In this document: positions 33,446 to 46,373 of the stretch, one piece after another | How the letters are laid out: each line of letters opens with the position of its first letter | Numbering within the stretch: position 1 is the first letter of the stretch | Assembly (NCBI GenBank): GCA_028386065.3 | Contig: JAKUCV010006736.1 | Coordinates: 1 to 64,000 of the forward strand | Length of the DNA: 64,000 nt | Reading direction: 5' to 3' | Origin: Turnera subulata | Lineage: Eukaryota; Streptophyta; Magnoliopsida; Malpighiales; Passifloraceae | Notes under the pieces: model-generated | Told to the model about the DNA's origin: nothing | The model's input: the letters and a program-made list of their open reading frames with translations, nothing else | Database searches by the model: none | Program-made: the position numbers and the translations under genes

Positions 33446-35286
33446 ATGGGTGACCTTTATAGAAAGTTCAAGCCACACTTGCTGATGTTTCTTACACAGA
33501 TTGGCTATACTTTCCTCTACTTCATCACTGAAGCTTCCTTCAACCATGGAATGAATCCTAATGTCTACATAACTTACCGGCATATTGTAGCGGGTGTGGT
33601 GATGTTCCCTTTCGCATATTTCTTGGAAAGGTAAATATAATTAAATGTTTCACTTATGGGGAGTGTAGTTGCTTAACAAATAATCTTGTCTGTTTCAGTA
33701 GTGAACCAGTTTATGTAAGAGTAAGACTTCAATGTTATTAACAGGCAAGGCCTGGGCAAATCAATTCTGTGTTAGTTCCCATCCTGCAGAGCTTCATTCT
33801 AATCTTCTCTGCTTTTTCTTGCAGAAAGCAAAGGCCACCACTGACTATAGCTCTTTTCGCTGAGATATTTGTCCTCTCCCTTCTCGGGTAACCATAAATG
33901 AACTTCTGCATGTACTTCACCAACCACAGTAGCTAGTACTGATTCGCTGTATCTTCCAATGATCACAGGGTAGGTTTGACTCTGAACATGTATTTTGTGA
34001 GCTTGACATACACCTCGCCAACATTCGTGGCATCCGTGGTTAACACCATAGCTGCTTTGACATTCGTAATAGCTATTGTACTAAGGTGAGAATATGACTA
34101 TATCAATCCAAGCAAAGTTGAAGTTGTTTAATGATTAATCAATGATTTCTGATGAACAATTGAGGTGTGGTAAATTAACTTTGTGCAGGTTGGAGTCTCT
34201 GGATCTTCGTAACCCTCGTGGTATGGCTAAACTTGTTGGAACCTTGGTTTCCTTGGCTGGTGTAATGACCATGACATTATATAGGGGTCCTATCATAAAA
34301 AATCTTGGGCCTCCTCTAGTTCACATTCATGCCAAGACTGCGGGCCAACTTGGTGGCTGGTTAAAAGGTTCAATTCTTGCTGTTGCGAGCTGCGTATCAT
34401 GGTCCATCTGGTACATTATGCAGGTTAAAAACCCTTATTCCGACCGCAGATACTTCAATGAAACGTGCAAAGATCAGAATTTTAGGCAATATATAGAGTT
34501 TGGAATTCCCAATAATTGAATGAGGAAAAGGTTTCCTGTTAAAAGCTAATCTGATTCTTAATGACATGTGACATACATTACCTGCTATTGCTATGCAGGC
34601 CTTGACATTGAAAAGGTACCCTGCTCAGCTCTCATTGACTACGTGGATGAGCTTTGTTGGGGCCGCGCAATCAGCTGTTTTTACAGTGATTATACATCAT
34701 GACAGAGCTGCTTGGACAATAGGAATCAATATTGACCTCTGGTCTACTATATACGGGGTAAGTTGCCTAGATTCAGCAGTAGGAAGACTTCCTGTTATGA
34801 TTCTTACAAGAGTCACATCAATGATTTTATACATGTCAGGGTGTGGTGATCTCTGGCTTAGTAGTCTTCATTCAACTTTGGTGCACAGAAGAGAAAGGAC
34901 CAGTTTTTGTAACCATGTTCAATCCCTTTGGGACAGTTTTGGTTGCAATTCTAGCGTACTTTGTTCTGGGTGAAAGACTTTATGTAGGCAGGTAAACACG
35001 TTTAATCCTCCATGAATTAGAGCTGTGTTGGTATAATCATGCAAAAGGATGACATCCATAGTCGGACGAATTTATTACAAAAATGACAGATACCATGCGT
35101 TATTTTTGCAGTGTACTGGGAGCTATAATTGTAATCATTGGCTTGTATTTGCTGTTGTGGGGCAAAGAAGGTGATAAAAGAATTCACACCCAAGAACAAT
35201 CTCCGGCCGCTCCTGATGAGGAAAAGGACAATATTATACATATTGTTGCTTCAGCCGAAAGAAAGATAACACCAGGAGAACCTTGA
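33446..35286 (+). CDS. UMAMIT / WAT1-related transporter (EamA family)
   Basis: Seven exons (33446-33630, 33825-33887, 33969-34085, 34189-34423, 34599-34757, 34840-34991, 35112-35286) join without a stop into 361 residues with GT-AG introns. The family has ten membrane helices in two EamA repeats. Members studied export amino acids, and WAT1 itself moves auxin at the vacuole. Visible features: start M-G-D-L-Y-R-K-F-K-P-H-L-L-M, the first repeat with Y-R-H-I-V-A-G and S-L-T-Y-T-S-P-T-F-V, a loop L-V-H-I-H-A-K-T, and the second repeat with K-G-P-V-F-V-T-M-F-N-P and G-S-V-L-G-A-I-I-V-I-I-G-L-Y-L-L-L-W-G-K. The C-terminal tail is acidic and polar. The length is normal and the gene looks intact. 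The substrate cannot be told. Confidence 0.92.
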
Positions 35287-36141
35287 TATTCGCATTATGC
35301 TGCCCACTATTAAGGGACAATTATGAGTCCCTGATGCGCAATCATGGAAAGATAAATGCGCATAAACTCAAGTTGTAGAACAGTGGAAGAAAGATTTCAT
35401 CAATACAATAGAAATGGAAGAAAGATGTCATCAATACAATAGAAAATTCAATCGTGAAAAAGGTTGATTCTGAAGATTTGTCATACCCATGCTGCGACAG
35501 TTAAAAGAAAAAGAAATCAAACTTAACTGTCAAGTTCGTCTACTTGTCAGTGTAGAAGGCTCAGGCCTCCCTTTTATATATAAGACACACAGATAAGAAA
35601 ATAAACAAAAACAAAACCACAATGACCTGCGACCAGTAAATCAACTGAAAAGATCTAAATTACACAACATCCAGTCAGTATGTCAAGCTCAAGTCCCAAT
35701 ATAAATCCAATATACCATCCAACTCTAGCAATTGAAAGTCTCCGGCATCCAAAACAAGAGACTGGCAAATTTTATTTGCTTAGAAAATGAGAATGTGCGT
35801 TAAATAAGCCATAAGCATCAAAAGTTAAAGTTAGGCATTCACTGTCTCCCAATGTGAGTATCACGTTGAGAAGACTCCTGCCTCAATCAGCTTTGCAACT
35901 ATAAATTCCAGCAAAAACATAACTGTAACTACCAAAGCTAGCAGAGCACATAAATTAACTAATTGAGAAAAAAATACTTCATCTAACTACATTTCCTGCT
36001 ATTCTTTGACAGTCTGTTTTGTCAATATTCTAATGACAAAATCAGGAAAAGCAAAAGATGAATTATATTTACATGTGGACACCCAAAAAATAAGATTCTA
36101 GGAAAGACCATCATTGAGCTACGGAGATAGTAACCAAAGAA
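35287..36141. other. Convergent intergenic region between UMAMIT and bHLH
   Basis: These 855 bp separate the stop codons of two genes that point towards each other, so both 3' UTRs lie here. A near-duplicate phrase, agaaagatttcatcaatacaatagaaa and its continuation agaaagatgtcatcaatac, occurs at about 35389-35445. No other gene or element was seen. Confidence 0.5.
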
Positions 36142-37968
36142 CTAAGCAGCAGGAGGCCTGAGCTCATGGTCACGCGATGTATCGCAAGTAGCTGGAGGTA
36201 AGTATTGCCACATTGGTATCAGACTATAGCCGGGAAATACAGGCATCTTGCTCGGCGCAGGATGATAAGCAGCTGGATGAGCCGGCATGAATCCAGACGG
36301 TGGAACAGCTGCAGCTTTCAACTGTTGCTCCATCCTTTCTTTATCTACCTTAAGCATGAGTTTCTCTTCACGAAGTTCATTTTTTTCAGCCTGTTGTGGG
36401 GACAAAAAAAATAGAAAGCCATGGTCAAAACCCCCACGGCAATACAATTCTGGTGTGCAGACAAGAAGAAACCATTAATATCTTAAACAAACTATAAAAC
36501 ATAGTTTGAAAACTCAAAATGATAAGGTGCCGAGCTCCTGAAAATAAGGAATATATTGTATTCAGCTACTAGTTAAGAGGCTATTTTGATTCCGAAATAA
36601 GCTCTGGACCATCAACTTAGAAGCAGTGCGACAAGATTCTTAATGTATTTGCAAGTTCCCAAGGCCCAGAATCCACATTGTCCAGGCATTTTTCAGAATA
36701 TTAAATAATGTTGAAATACAGCACAGATTTACAAATCCAACACCAGAAATTTTTGGGACTTCACCAATTCGATAGAAGTGTTAGCAAAGTAGGGGTACGA
36801 TTGGTAATATAAGAGAACAAGAACACAATTATACATCATCCTGAGCCGTGTCCCTCATGAATTAAAACAGATTGATGGGACAAAAAAAAATGCATAGGGT
36901 GAAGCTAAAAAGAGAACAGTAGCAATTTAGGAAGACTCAAACTCTGAGTGCCCCCAGAATTTAAGAGCATGAAGATAATGCTGAAACTAGTAAGCATATA
37001 ATGCCGCTATAATATGTAAACATGCCCTGGAAAAAGAGTACCTTAAGGCTTTTAATTTCTTCCAGCAGCTTCTCGTTTGTGTCTTTGAGTTCCTGGGCCT
37101 CATTCCTCAGCTGGTTCAGAACTCGAATGGCATCGTCAATTATGGCAGGTTTGTCAGTTCTCGCAGGTCTACCAGGGTCCAATACAGCGCTCAAATCCAA
37201 AAACCTGCAACAACATCAAAATCTGTCTTGTTAACTACTGTCAGAAGAGAAAACACACACCCCCAAAAGTTCTATTCACTCTAAATACACTATACAACAT
37301 TTGTCAGAATCTAACCAAGATAACATATTATTTGACAGCAAGTCTCCTGGTACAAATTGCTAAATACAAAACCAAAACCAGTGAGAAGAGCATGCCTGTC
37401 ATTCAATTTCTCTCTCCTTAACTTCTCCCTGCAAGCCTTTGACTCCGCCCTGTTGCACGAACTGCTCCGTCCCCTATTAGCACAAACAAAACACCAGAAA
37501 AACCCTAATTAACAACTCTTAACCCAGAATCAAATCATTCCCCCTCAACGCATTGCAATATAATACAAAGGCACGTTTTTTCTTTTCCTCGAATATAATC
37601 TAACAGTACAATACTTGATAAATACTAATAATACAAAGTGAATACCTCTTTCGCGAGCATTCTTTCTCTTGCGATGGAACACCACCCCCACCCCCACCAG
37701 TAGAGGAGCGATCCCCATCTACACAAAAACTAAAATCAACATCCCCAGGAACACCACCACTGCAATATAAACCACGGATCTTATCAAGCGAAATGAAATC
37801 GATTCTTATTTGGCACAAAAATTGGGAAAAAGAAATTGGAAAAAAAAAACCTAGGGATAGAGAAATATACCTGAGGTTATTGTTGTTGGACAAAAGGAAA
37901 TCGGAATTGACGGCTTCGTCGATGCAATCGAGAAAATCCCAGCAACTATATTCCACTAATGGATCCAT
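36142..37968 (-). CDS. bHLH104-like: bHLH transcription factor, subgroup IVc (bHLH104/ILR3 type)
   Basis: Five exons (37968-37871, 37759-37646, 37473-37396, 37204-37042, 36390-36142) give 233 residues. Subgroup IVc proteins act in the nucleus, switch on the iron-deficiency response (subgroup Ib bHLH genes, PYE) and are targets of BTS-type ubiquitin ligases. The basic region starts K-A-C-R-E-K-L-R-R-E-K-L-N-D-R-F (about 84-98). Helix-loop-helix contains L-D-P-G-R-P-A-R-T-D-K-P-A-I-I-D-D-A-I-R-V-L (to about 126). A leucine-zipper-like stretch follows (to 176). The end M-W-Q-Y-L-P-P-A...D-T-S-R-D-H-E-L-R-P-P-A-A is the IVc signature. The intron after exon 3 appears to start GC rather than GT (37395-37394). 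All other splice sites are canonical. Confidence 0.92.
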
Positions 37969-39349
37969 GAATTTTTATTTGTTTATTTATTTTGGTAACG
38001 AAAAAAATAATTGGAGAAATGGAGGGTTTGTTTTGGATTTGACGGAGGAGTGTGGAGAGATAGAGGACAGTAAGGAGGAGGAGGAGGAGAAGAGCGACTT
38101 ATTTGGGGTTCTGGCTCTCCATCTTTGAGAAATTATTTTGACTGCCAAAAAAAAAATTATCAAAATAAAGTGACAAGGGCTTTTGGGGTTGAAGGAAAGA
38201 CCAATCGGCTTCCACCACGTGGAAGGGAAATCAAAAGAGTCATGATTGGATTGCGCGCCGCCGCGTAGGTGAGTCTCGATGACCGCTGAAACGGAATTAT
38301 TTTTTTGAAAAATAAAAGAAAAAAAAAGTAGTACTACTGGGAGGGGATAGTAGTGGTGGTCGGTAGTTGCTATTTATTTGGAGTATTTTTTTAGGCCACC
38401 AAACCTAAAAATTGACAGACAAATTATGCCTAATTAAGCACGAGGAGGGATTGGATTTGCATTGTGTAAACCGTAAAGAACCAAACAGTTGCCCCAGTAG
38501 TCAACCATGCATTCATTCTGTTATTATTTCCTTTTTATCTTAAACCTGTATTTATTAATTCCTGTTTTTGTACTGCCTAGACTAGAGAGATATGTTTTGT
38601 TGCACACATGGTTTATCTGGCCCCCTTTCAAAACCCGCCAAATATCATCCATATAGGGGATTACGGGACTAAGATTAGTTTCGATCTTTTTGGTTGGTTA
38701 AAACCCCCAAGATTAGCTGTATGATAGTTGTGTTTGATTGCGCAAATATTACTTGCCATCGTTATACACAAAGCACATGACATTTTATGCGTTTCCTTGT
38801 TTGTATTCTTTTTCAGTTAAAAAAAAAAAAAAAGGAAAGAAAAGGGAGCATCAAGTCCTAACGATAGAATATGAGGAAGATAAGATAACAATACCAGGAA
38901 GATTAAGATAACAAATAGCATATGGCTTTAGAAAAGTTTGGAGGACAACGAATCTTAATTTGGCGAGCTAACTCAGGTTAGCAATATTGAGTCAGATAAA
39001 AAGCCTGGAAATCATAAGCACCACTGTCTTTGTTGCAATATTAATATGTAATTGTAGCAAGACCAGATTTACTTGGTGATGCAACCAAATCCAACAGATT
39101 TTGAGCCCAACAAACCCACCATTTCTAGCCCATTTTTAAACTATTACGGTCGAAGCAGAGAGGCATGGAGAACAAACTGCCCTCCTTTTTTATTTTATTT
39201 AATTTTGCCCATCAAAGGAGCTAATTTTTGCATCTTCCTCTTAAGCAGATGCATGCGTCGCATTTTATGTGTACAAAGCTATTTACCATGTGTAAAAGAA
39301 AAATCCAGAACAATCAGAGTACGCACATCAGCAAGAAATTACAGAAGAA
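37969..39349. other. bHLH upstream region and ETFB 3' flank
   Basis: Just upstream of the bHLH start is a GGA-repeat stretch (about 38073-38092) and AT-rich DNA; this should hold the bHLH promoter and 5' UTR (on the minus strand). The right end is the ETFB 3' flank. The ORF at 39073-39357 has no family. No element ends were found. Confidence 0.45.
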
Positions 39350-41930
39350 TCAAATGACATGAGCCTCATTCTTGAGCTTGTCAATCAACTCGTCAACAGA
39401 AGAAACAAGAACCCCAGCTTTTCGCTTCGGAGGTTCTGTGACTTCAACGACCTCCAGATCAGGCCTGATTTCCACGTTCAATTCCTGTGGAGAGTATTTC
39501 TTAATCACCTTCGACTTAGCTTTCATGATGTTGGGCAGAGTTGCATACCTCGGCTGATTAAGTCTCAAATCAGTCCTGCATAGAGGAAGAAAAAGGTGAA
39601 ACAACGTGACTGACAAGATATCCAGCCAAAAAGGCACACGGTGTCCAGTGGAATAACAACAACACTTGGTTTCTGATCTCAATTGTAGTCATTCTACGGA
39701 AACATTTTTCAAAGTCAAAAGACTGCAACAAGAAAATCAGACGGCTACTGCCAGTTTTGCGATGCAGCAAGTGAATGCCAGCCCTAATAAGAAATGTGCA
39801 TCTTAAATAGGACGCCTAAAACGTTTTCCAAGCATTCAAAAAGCCAAAAGGAGCTGCTTTCTGTAGCATCAATGTCACCTGATGCTCAATATGCTTGCAA
39901 GAATATGGTCAGCTCAGTTCCATTCATAATTCATTTCTCTTCAAATAGCAATGTACAATTCGTTAGCTTAATAAGGCTCCCCTGCTTTGTGGTTATAAGC
40001 GGACCACTACTAAATACATTTACCACCTATTTCTTGCCTCAGCCATTACAAAATATTTTTAAAACGACCTCATGAACCCCATGAACTTAAAGCAAACTGA
40101 AGGTAAGACAGAATTTGAAAGAATTGGATACTTACGTGATTACTGCAGGCAAATCTAAAGATAGAGTCTCAAGACCACCATCTACCTCTCTCTCTACGGT
40201 TGCTACCTGTTTCTCCTTGTCGAGTACCACCTACTAGAGAGCAGCAGTAAGCCATATTGAATTCAATCCAAAAGTTCCCATCTAACTAGTCAGCCAGCAG
40301 TATCAGAAAGCAAGACGAGCCAACAATAGAAAGGCACCAGCCAAGATTCAGATATAGGACATACATACTCCACCCCATTCCTTTAGCAAACAACATTTAA
40401 TGGTTAAGCGAATGAAAATGAAATAGTATTAAACTCACATGAGCAAAAGAGTCAAACAACTGTTCTCTCACACAAATCCCATGCTGATTTCCTTTGTTTC
40501 AGTATACGGCCTGATGCAAATGCATACTGAAACAAAAAAGGAAACAGAACAGAACAAGTAAAGGCTGAAAGGTCCAGCTAAATCCTAAGAGAAAGACCCA
40601 AGGAACACTATGCAAAGCCAGGGAATCACCCTACGGTGCTCTCACATTAAAGAAAGGCATGAAAAAGAAGAAGAGTTCCTCTTTGTATGTCAGTAATACA
40701 AGTAGCGATTATTTCGTCAATAATACAACCAATATACAATTTGCTTCTTAGTTTTTCACGCATCCTACAGGAACATGCGAGAGAACGACTAATCAGACAA
40801 AAAAAGAAGTTACCTCTCCAATTCTGCAGGAAGTATAAAATCCCTAAATCCTTGCAGCAACTAATTCATAAGAACCAAACACCGAAATGAAAATCTTATT
40901 TGCATGTTGCAAATTAGATTTTTGTTTCAAGAGTTTAAGATCATGATGATGCACAATGTTTTAAAAGTCAATTTTAATTAGCATCATTCCCCATGTCTAA
41001 ATATTTGATCGGGGTGATAGACAACCCGCTGCCGTAAAAGTTAAAGTGTGCACACAATAGACATTATTTGCACCCAATAAGTCTCCCTTTCTGCATTATG
41101 GTGTGCCTTACTGTTCGTTTTAACATTAGATTGTTAACTTGCGCATTCGTTTCAGATAATTAACTTGTTCCCCCTGACAATGTCATGAACCAATAAGGCA
41201 ACAGCTGTAAATGTAATTAATCTTGACACCTGAAGTTGCAGAAATTCACTATCCAGTAATTGTTACTCTCAAAGAAAGCAGCTTTGACTAACCTTCGAAG
41301 CAAATGTACCCTGAGGCCAACCGAGCAAGCCAGCCACCATTTGCCCAGTTTGATTGCAATCATCATCAATAGCCTAAACAACCCAAAACACAAGAAAATG
41401 TAAAAGATTATCAAAATCTCTCAAACAGCAAAGCAAAGACAAGAAATTGCCTTACGAACACGAACCTGCTTGCCCATAATGATGAGACCAGGCTTCTCCA
41501 CATCCACAAGAGCCTTTAAAAGCTTAGCAACAGCGAGGGGAAACAGCGCAGCCGTAGACTCGACGTGAATCCCTCGATCGGCGCCCATGGCAAGACCCGT
41601 CCGCAGAGTATCCGCGCACTGGGCGGGGCCCATGGTGACGGCGACAACCTCCGACGCCAGACCGGCCTCCTTGATTCGGAGCGCCTCCTCCAGAGCTATC
41701 TCGCAAAATGGGTTCATCGACATCTTCACGTTGTTTGTCTCCACCCCACTCTAAACGAAACAACAACAACAACAACAAAAATAAGATTAGAAAACACCCA
41801 CTAAGGTTTTAAAAGAACTGGGTTCTCTTGATTGTTGATGAATTTTTGGTTACTTTTTTACCTTGTCGGGCTTAACTCTGATCTTAACGGCATAATCGAC
41901 GACTCGCTTTATGGCTACCATTATCTTCAT
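39350..41930 (-). CDS. ETFB: Electron transfer flavoprotein subunit beta (mitochondrial)
   Basis: Five exons (41930-41862, 41750-41466, 41373-41293, 40230-40136, 39575-39350) join in frame to 251 residues with GT-AG introns. ETF alpha/beta is the mitochondrial FAD/AMP protein that takes electrons from dehydrogenases such as isovaleryl-CoA dehydrogenase and passes them to ETF:ubiquinone oxidoreductase, needed when plants burn amino acids during carbon starvation. Visible motifs: start [45 protein letters not shown] (AMP/FAD region), the recognition-loop-like [20 protein letters not shown] and the C-terminal K-L-K-N-E-A. As in other plant beta subunits, I see no separate presequence. Length is normal; nothing is broken. 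Confidence 0.95.
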
Positions 41931-44900
41931 GGTTGTCTTTGTTTCTTTCTGGGTATCCGAATACTGCTTCCTTGCGTGCTTGAAGGATTATGAAGTGGGC
42001 TGAAAATGGCAGAGAAGTAGAACTCTCAATTCATGACTCAAGCTTTCCTTCTACTTTAATTCTAAAAATAAAACATTAACTTAAATAATTTTGTTTGTTC
42101 AATTTATAAAAATATTTTTTTTGTTTTATCATTTATGTTTCTATATATGCGAAGCAAGGGGACAAGTTTTTTGGATTTGTAAGAATAAGCTTGACACATC
42201 AGTATGTGCTATGATATTATCCATTGCCCAAAAAAATGTTCTACGGAGTATGGGGTGCAATACTCTAATGATTCACTACTTATTTCTGCCAACATTCAAT
42301 CTCACTTGGTCACACTCCAACCCTTGATTCCAGATCCTCAGTATATTTTGATTTGTTGTCGTAAAAAGTGTAAAACCTAATGATCTGTATTGTGCGAGTC
42401 ATTGCATCCAGTGTTCGGCAAATAAATTTACATGAATCTTCTTCTCAAAACAATTGTGTGTACACAAAAGCCATGAGGTATTAAGGAAATACCATCACCG
42501 GTTGTCCTACTAATCTTATTATTACCCGTAGTCGTAGATATTTGTTCATTTCTTAGGAACTTATTAGAAACGTGCACGACTCGGTACTTCAAATGATAAA
42601 CCCAGCGCAGATATAATAGACACCTCACAAAGGGAAAAGACAATATGAACGTTGGGATAGGAGTTTAGGAGAGAAAGTCCTAGTATATCAGCCAATCTAG
42701 TCAGCAATACTTAGTTTCCCGGGCCTAAGAAGTAAGAACTTGTTTCAAGTTACAATCCTATACACTAACGGGTCATTAATTTGAATGATATTTCATATTT
42801 CACTCTCATTCTTTTCATAACCTGTTTGAGTCCCAAATATACTGAAAATTATTCACCAGAAAGATAATGAACCGGTATTAAAAACTTAGAATAATAAACC
42901 TGATGTATTAAAATGCTGTTTTTTTTTGGTTGAGGTACGGGTTTATTTTTTATACAAGGTGGAGACCGGAGAGGGTAATTTGCATTTGTCCCGAATTTGT
43001 CATCCCCTTTCTCATCCCCAATATGGTCACCCATGACCAAGACCCACCGAGCCCGAACGTTCTCTTGTGACCTTGTCTCTTTATCTCTAGCGGACTTAAG
43101 CCTATACAGTTAATAGGTTACTTATTACAGGCCTTGACGATGAACGAATTAATAATCGGGCTCAATAGCACCTTAGCCCAGATAAACAGAAAGATGATGA
43201 GAGTGGTAACATGTGTTTTTCTCCTTTTTTTTTTTTACACAGAATAAAATCACTGCTGCCACATAAAAATTCTGGAAAGAAAAAAACATGAAAAAAATGC
43301 TGCTATAAATATCGCAAAGTTTAGGAAACACAGGAGAAATGTGGAAGAAATATTAAGAGGCAAAGAAAACAAATCAATATATTTCCCCAACAGTTGAAAC
43401 CCAACATCCCACGGGACGCCGAAGTGTGTCACAAATTTTCTTATCTTTGCCCATACATGAAAGCACATGGCTGATTTCGAGTTTTTTGTGGTCATAGGAG
43501 CATCAAATAGAGCCTCTCAATACTGATATTGTACTAATTTCTTCTCAGTGGTTGTACCAGAACAAACAACAAACTGTAGATATGGGGGTTGTAATAAGAC
43601 TGTCAAAGAAATTGGAAACCAATACATGACTCTTTCCAATAAAATATATATTGTGCACTCTTCTTCTGCAACCAGCAAGACATGGATGATCATGATATAT
43701 ATTTTGATGTCTTGAAGTTGCTGCATCCTCATTGTCCCTTGGTTGGAGGAATGGACTTCTGATTTTCCAACTCACAACCCATATGGGTTTATCTGTAATT
43801 CCTTGCTAACATATCCGAATTGATACGGAAAATCATGGCTTAAAAATGTCGTCCATGAGTCCATGATGTGTTGGCGGGATTTAGTTTCTTGCCCAGATTA
43901 TAGTTTAATCTTTTATGCTATCGCTTCAATGCAAGTGCACCATTCCTTCTAAAAAAAAAGAATATTTGGTCCTTGACGAGATTTTGAACTGTTAAATTTC
44001 AAGTGGTCAATCCTAAAAAAATTTATTGCCTTGAGCAGAAAAAAAAAAAAACAATGAAGGTTCTATTTCATCGATTTGCTTGGTTTTGGAAATCATTTAT
44101 ATTCAATTGCTTCGACATTGATGAAGCATCTTTGGTCTTTCAGGGGACCATGGCAGAGAGTTAAGTCTAAAATAATAAATTGAATATGCAAGATATAAAT
44201 ACATTGCAACTGAAGAAAGAAAACAAGAACCATTGTGTTTTTTTTAAATCAATTAGAGCGAGAAGAGTTTTGCCTGGAGTATGATTAAAAAACCGAACCC
44301 AGCTAGAAGTCCTGTTCATCGCCAGTTTCAATAACCATATATTTTATTTGTGTTATTATTTGCTGTAACTTAGACTTATATTCACCTTCAAACAACCATG
44401 GTTTGAACTTGTAAGAGGTAACATTATTGATAAAGTTGATTGATGTGTGTAAGTGGGTGATTCATACAGGTTGGAAATAAGGGTAGTTAAGGAACAAGAA
44501 CCATGACCAACCACGACCAAACCGCATACACCTTCCCTCTTCAACCAAAATTAGCATTATTGATGCAAGAAGTTGGTGGCATGGCAGCTTCCATGATTAT
44601 CTTCCATGAAAAGGACCCTTCTGTGCCTCCTTATCAATGGAAAGGGATCTTTCCAATTCTATAATATTTGTTTTCTCTTTTCCTTTTTTGCTCTTTTTGG
44701 TCGTTTGTAATTTTTCCCTCCAATATTGAATAGCAGCATTCATTATTATTTTGTTTTAAAGTATGGACAATAGCGTTATTCACACGAAGTGTATGATTCT
44801 CTCAATCGAAGGGGACCCCTTTACTTCCTAAATCAATGCTAGGGGACCTTTCGTTGGGCCAATTATCCTTTCGATTCTGGTAGGGAGTTCCCTGTCAGCT

Positions 44901-45311
44901 CTGTGACAAGAGATTCTTAACTTCTTTATGATTTCATACAAACACTTGTGACAATCCAATCACTTATGGTTTGAGCCTAGAACAAAATATACCAACCAAA
45001 AGCTGTTCACGCTTTAGGAGTAATCAAATCCAAGAAGAATAAAAATAGGTAGACATGTACGATTTATAATGTAAGAGAGCTTTAGTTTAGGCAATGATAC
45101 TCATAATCATGGTTGTTCAATTATATAGAACACAACTGGCCCAGTCGATTGCAAGAATCCAAGAATCAAATGAAATAAGAATCTGGGATTTCAATTGAAT
45201 AGTTTTATGTCACAAAAATCCTATGCTTTTTAAACACATATAACATCCCTATATCTCTAACAAGAGAGAAAAAAAAAAAAACCATAAACAAAAAAGAATC
45301 AATCTAAAACT
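41931..45311. other. Intergenic region between ETFB and ATL1-like
   Basis: The first few hundred bases (on the minus strand) are the ETFB promoter and 5' UTR. The rest is AT-rich with no supported gene. At 42915-43110 the phrase tggttgaggtacgggtttat and ctctagcggacttaagcc resemble a degenerate retroposon tail, but no poly(A), ends or duplications could be fixed. ORFs such as 43250-43495 and 43545-43775 (minus) match nothing I know. Confidence 0.45.
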
Positions 45312-46373
45312 TTATGGCTCCAAATAGACAGGTAGTATGGCTGAACTTCTGGATCCCCTGCCATGTCCAAAGGAGAAGAAATTTCTTCTGGCTCTACTGC
45401 TACAACCATCAATAGGACTGACCTCACTGACTAGTCTGCGCTGTTGAACAATCTCTTGAACTGACAAATAAAGCTGCCGATCTGCTGATGAGTCCATAGA
45501 GAAAGACCTCCTTATGGGTTGAATCCCAAACTGATCATCTTTGCCTCTTGTGTCAATACATTCATCACCCATGCTTGTAACCTTATTGAACTTCCTTGCT
45601 TTCTTGTGGCCAACTCTCTGCTCTAACTTCCTGGGGGAAGGGCTAATGGAACGAGCTGATGATAATTCCCCTGTGCTCAACTTTTCCTGCGCTGCAAGCA
45701 ATGTCTGATCTGTGGAGTCTTGGTTACCCAACTCAATCACAACATAATCTTCATCCCCACCCATGAGGCTTTCACTGTAAGGATTTGGATCTTGAGGGGT
45801 GGAGCTGGGAGCAATAATGTGATCCATTGGGTACCTTGAGATGCTTGAAATGCTGATTCTGCAGAGAGGGCAATTATCATTGCTTTGAAGCCAAACATCA
45901 ATGCAATCTATATGGAAAACATGGCCACAATTTGGCATCACCCTTAGCCTCTCATCTTCTTGGAACTCATTCAAGCAAACTGCACACTCGGAAATGCTCC
46001 TCTCTCCAAACTCACCATTGCTGTTTCCTGCTCTCTTGAATTGAAATATTGGGATTGACCTTATCACTGCCTCGTCAAGACCACGGTTCTCCGCTGCTCG
46101 AGAGTAAGGCATTAAAGGGTCTTCGTGATTGCCGCTTCTTGACAAAGAGAATCGCCGTAGCAGATCAATCCGATGCCAACTAAGGCAGCATTTGATGACA
46201 AAGACGTAGTAGCCCACCAACAAGAATGCTGTGGCCAAAATGCCTATTATAGCTACAGCTATAATCGGGAAACTTGTACCAGAAGAATGCGGATGAGCTC
46301 CAAAGATTGAACTCCCAGGACTGGAGATTGGTGGAAGAGAATGAGAGCTGTAGCTTCTGCCTACAAGATCCAT
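45312..46373 (-). CDS. ATL1-like: RING-H2 E3 ubiquitin ligase of the ATL family (ATL1-like)
   Basis: One intronless exon of 353 residues, normal for ATLs. These proteins sit in a membrane and attach ubiquitin with an E2 enzyme; many act in defence, hormone or nutrient responses. One membrane helix is at about 35-62 (F-P-I-I-A-V-A-I-I-G-I-L...Y-Y-V-F-V-I-K-C-C-L). The GLD motif N-R-G-L-D-E-A-V-I is at about 96-104. The RING-H2 domain is at 130-171 with C-A-V-C, N-C-G-H-V-F-H-I-D-C-I-D-V-W-L and C-P-L-C, so all eight metal ligands are present. The C-terminal part has K-V-T-S-M-G-D-E-C-I-D-T-R-G-K-D and ends S-A-I-L-P-V-Y-L-E-P, blocks I remember from ATL1. Intact and probably functional; its target is not known from sequence. 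Confidence 0.93.
   Translation of the reverse strand: MDLVGRSYSSHSLPPISSPGSSIFGAHPHSSGTSFPIIAVAIIGILATAFLLVGYYVFVIKCCLSWHRIDLLRRFSLSRSGNHEDPLMPYSRAAENRGLDEAVIRSIPIFQFKRAGNSNGEFGERSISECAVCLNEFQEDERLRVMPNCGHVFHIDCIDVWLQSNDNCPLCRISISSISRYPMDHIIAPSSTPQDPNPYSESLMGGDEDYVVIELGNQDSTDQTLLAAQEKLSTGELSSARSISPSPRKLEQRVGHKKARKFNKVTSMGDECIDTRGKDDQFGIQPIRRSFSMDSSADRQLYLSVQEIVQQRRLVSEVSPIDGCSSRARRNFFSFGHGRGSRSSAILPVYLEP

Noticed and set aside
34142..34519. 125-codon ORF across a UMAMIT intron
   Set aside because: It is exon 4 plus flanking intron sequence; the spliced frame with canonical sites gives the full family match.
41524..41778. ORFs overlapping ETFB exon 2 in other frames and on the other strand
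   Set aside because: They are shadows of the ETFB coding sequence, which has all conserved motifs.
42915..43110. Possible SINE or LINE tail
   Set aside because: No A/B box pair, poly(A) or target duplication could be fixed.
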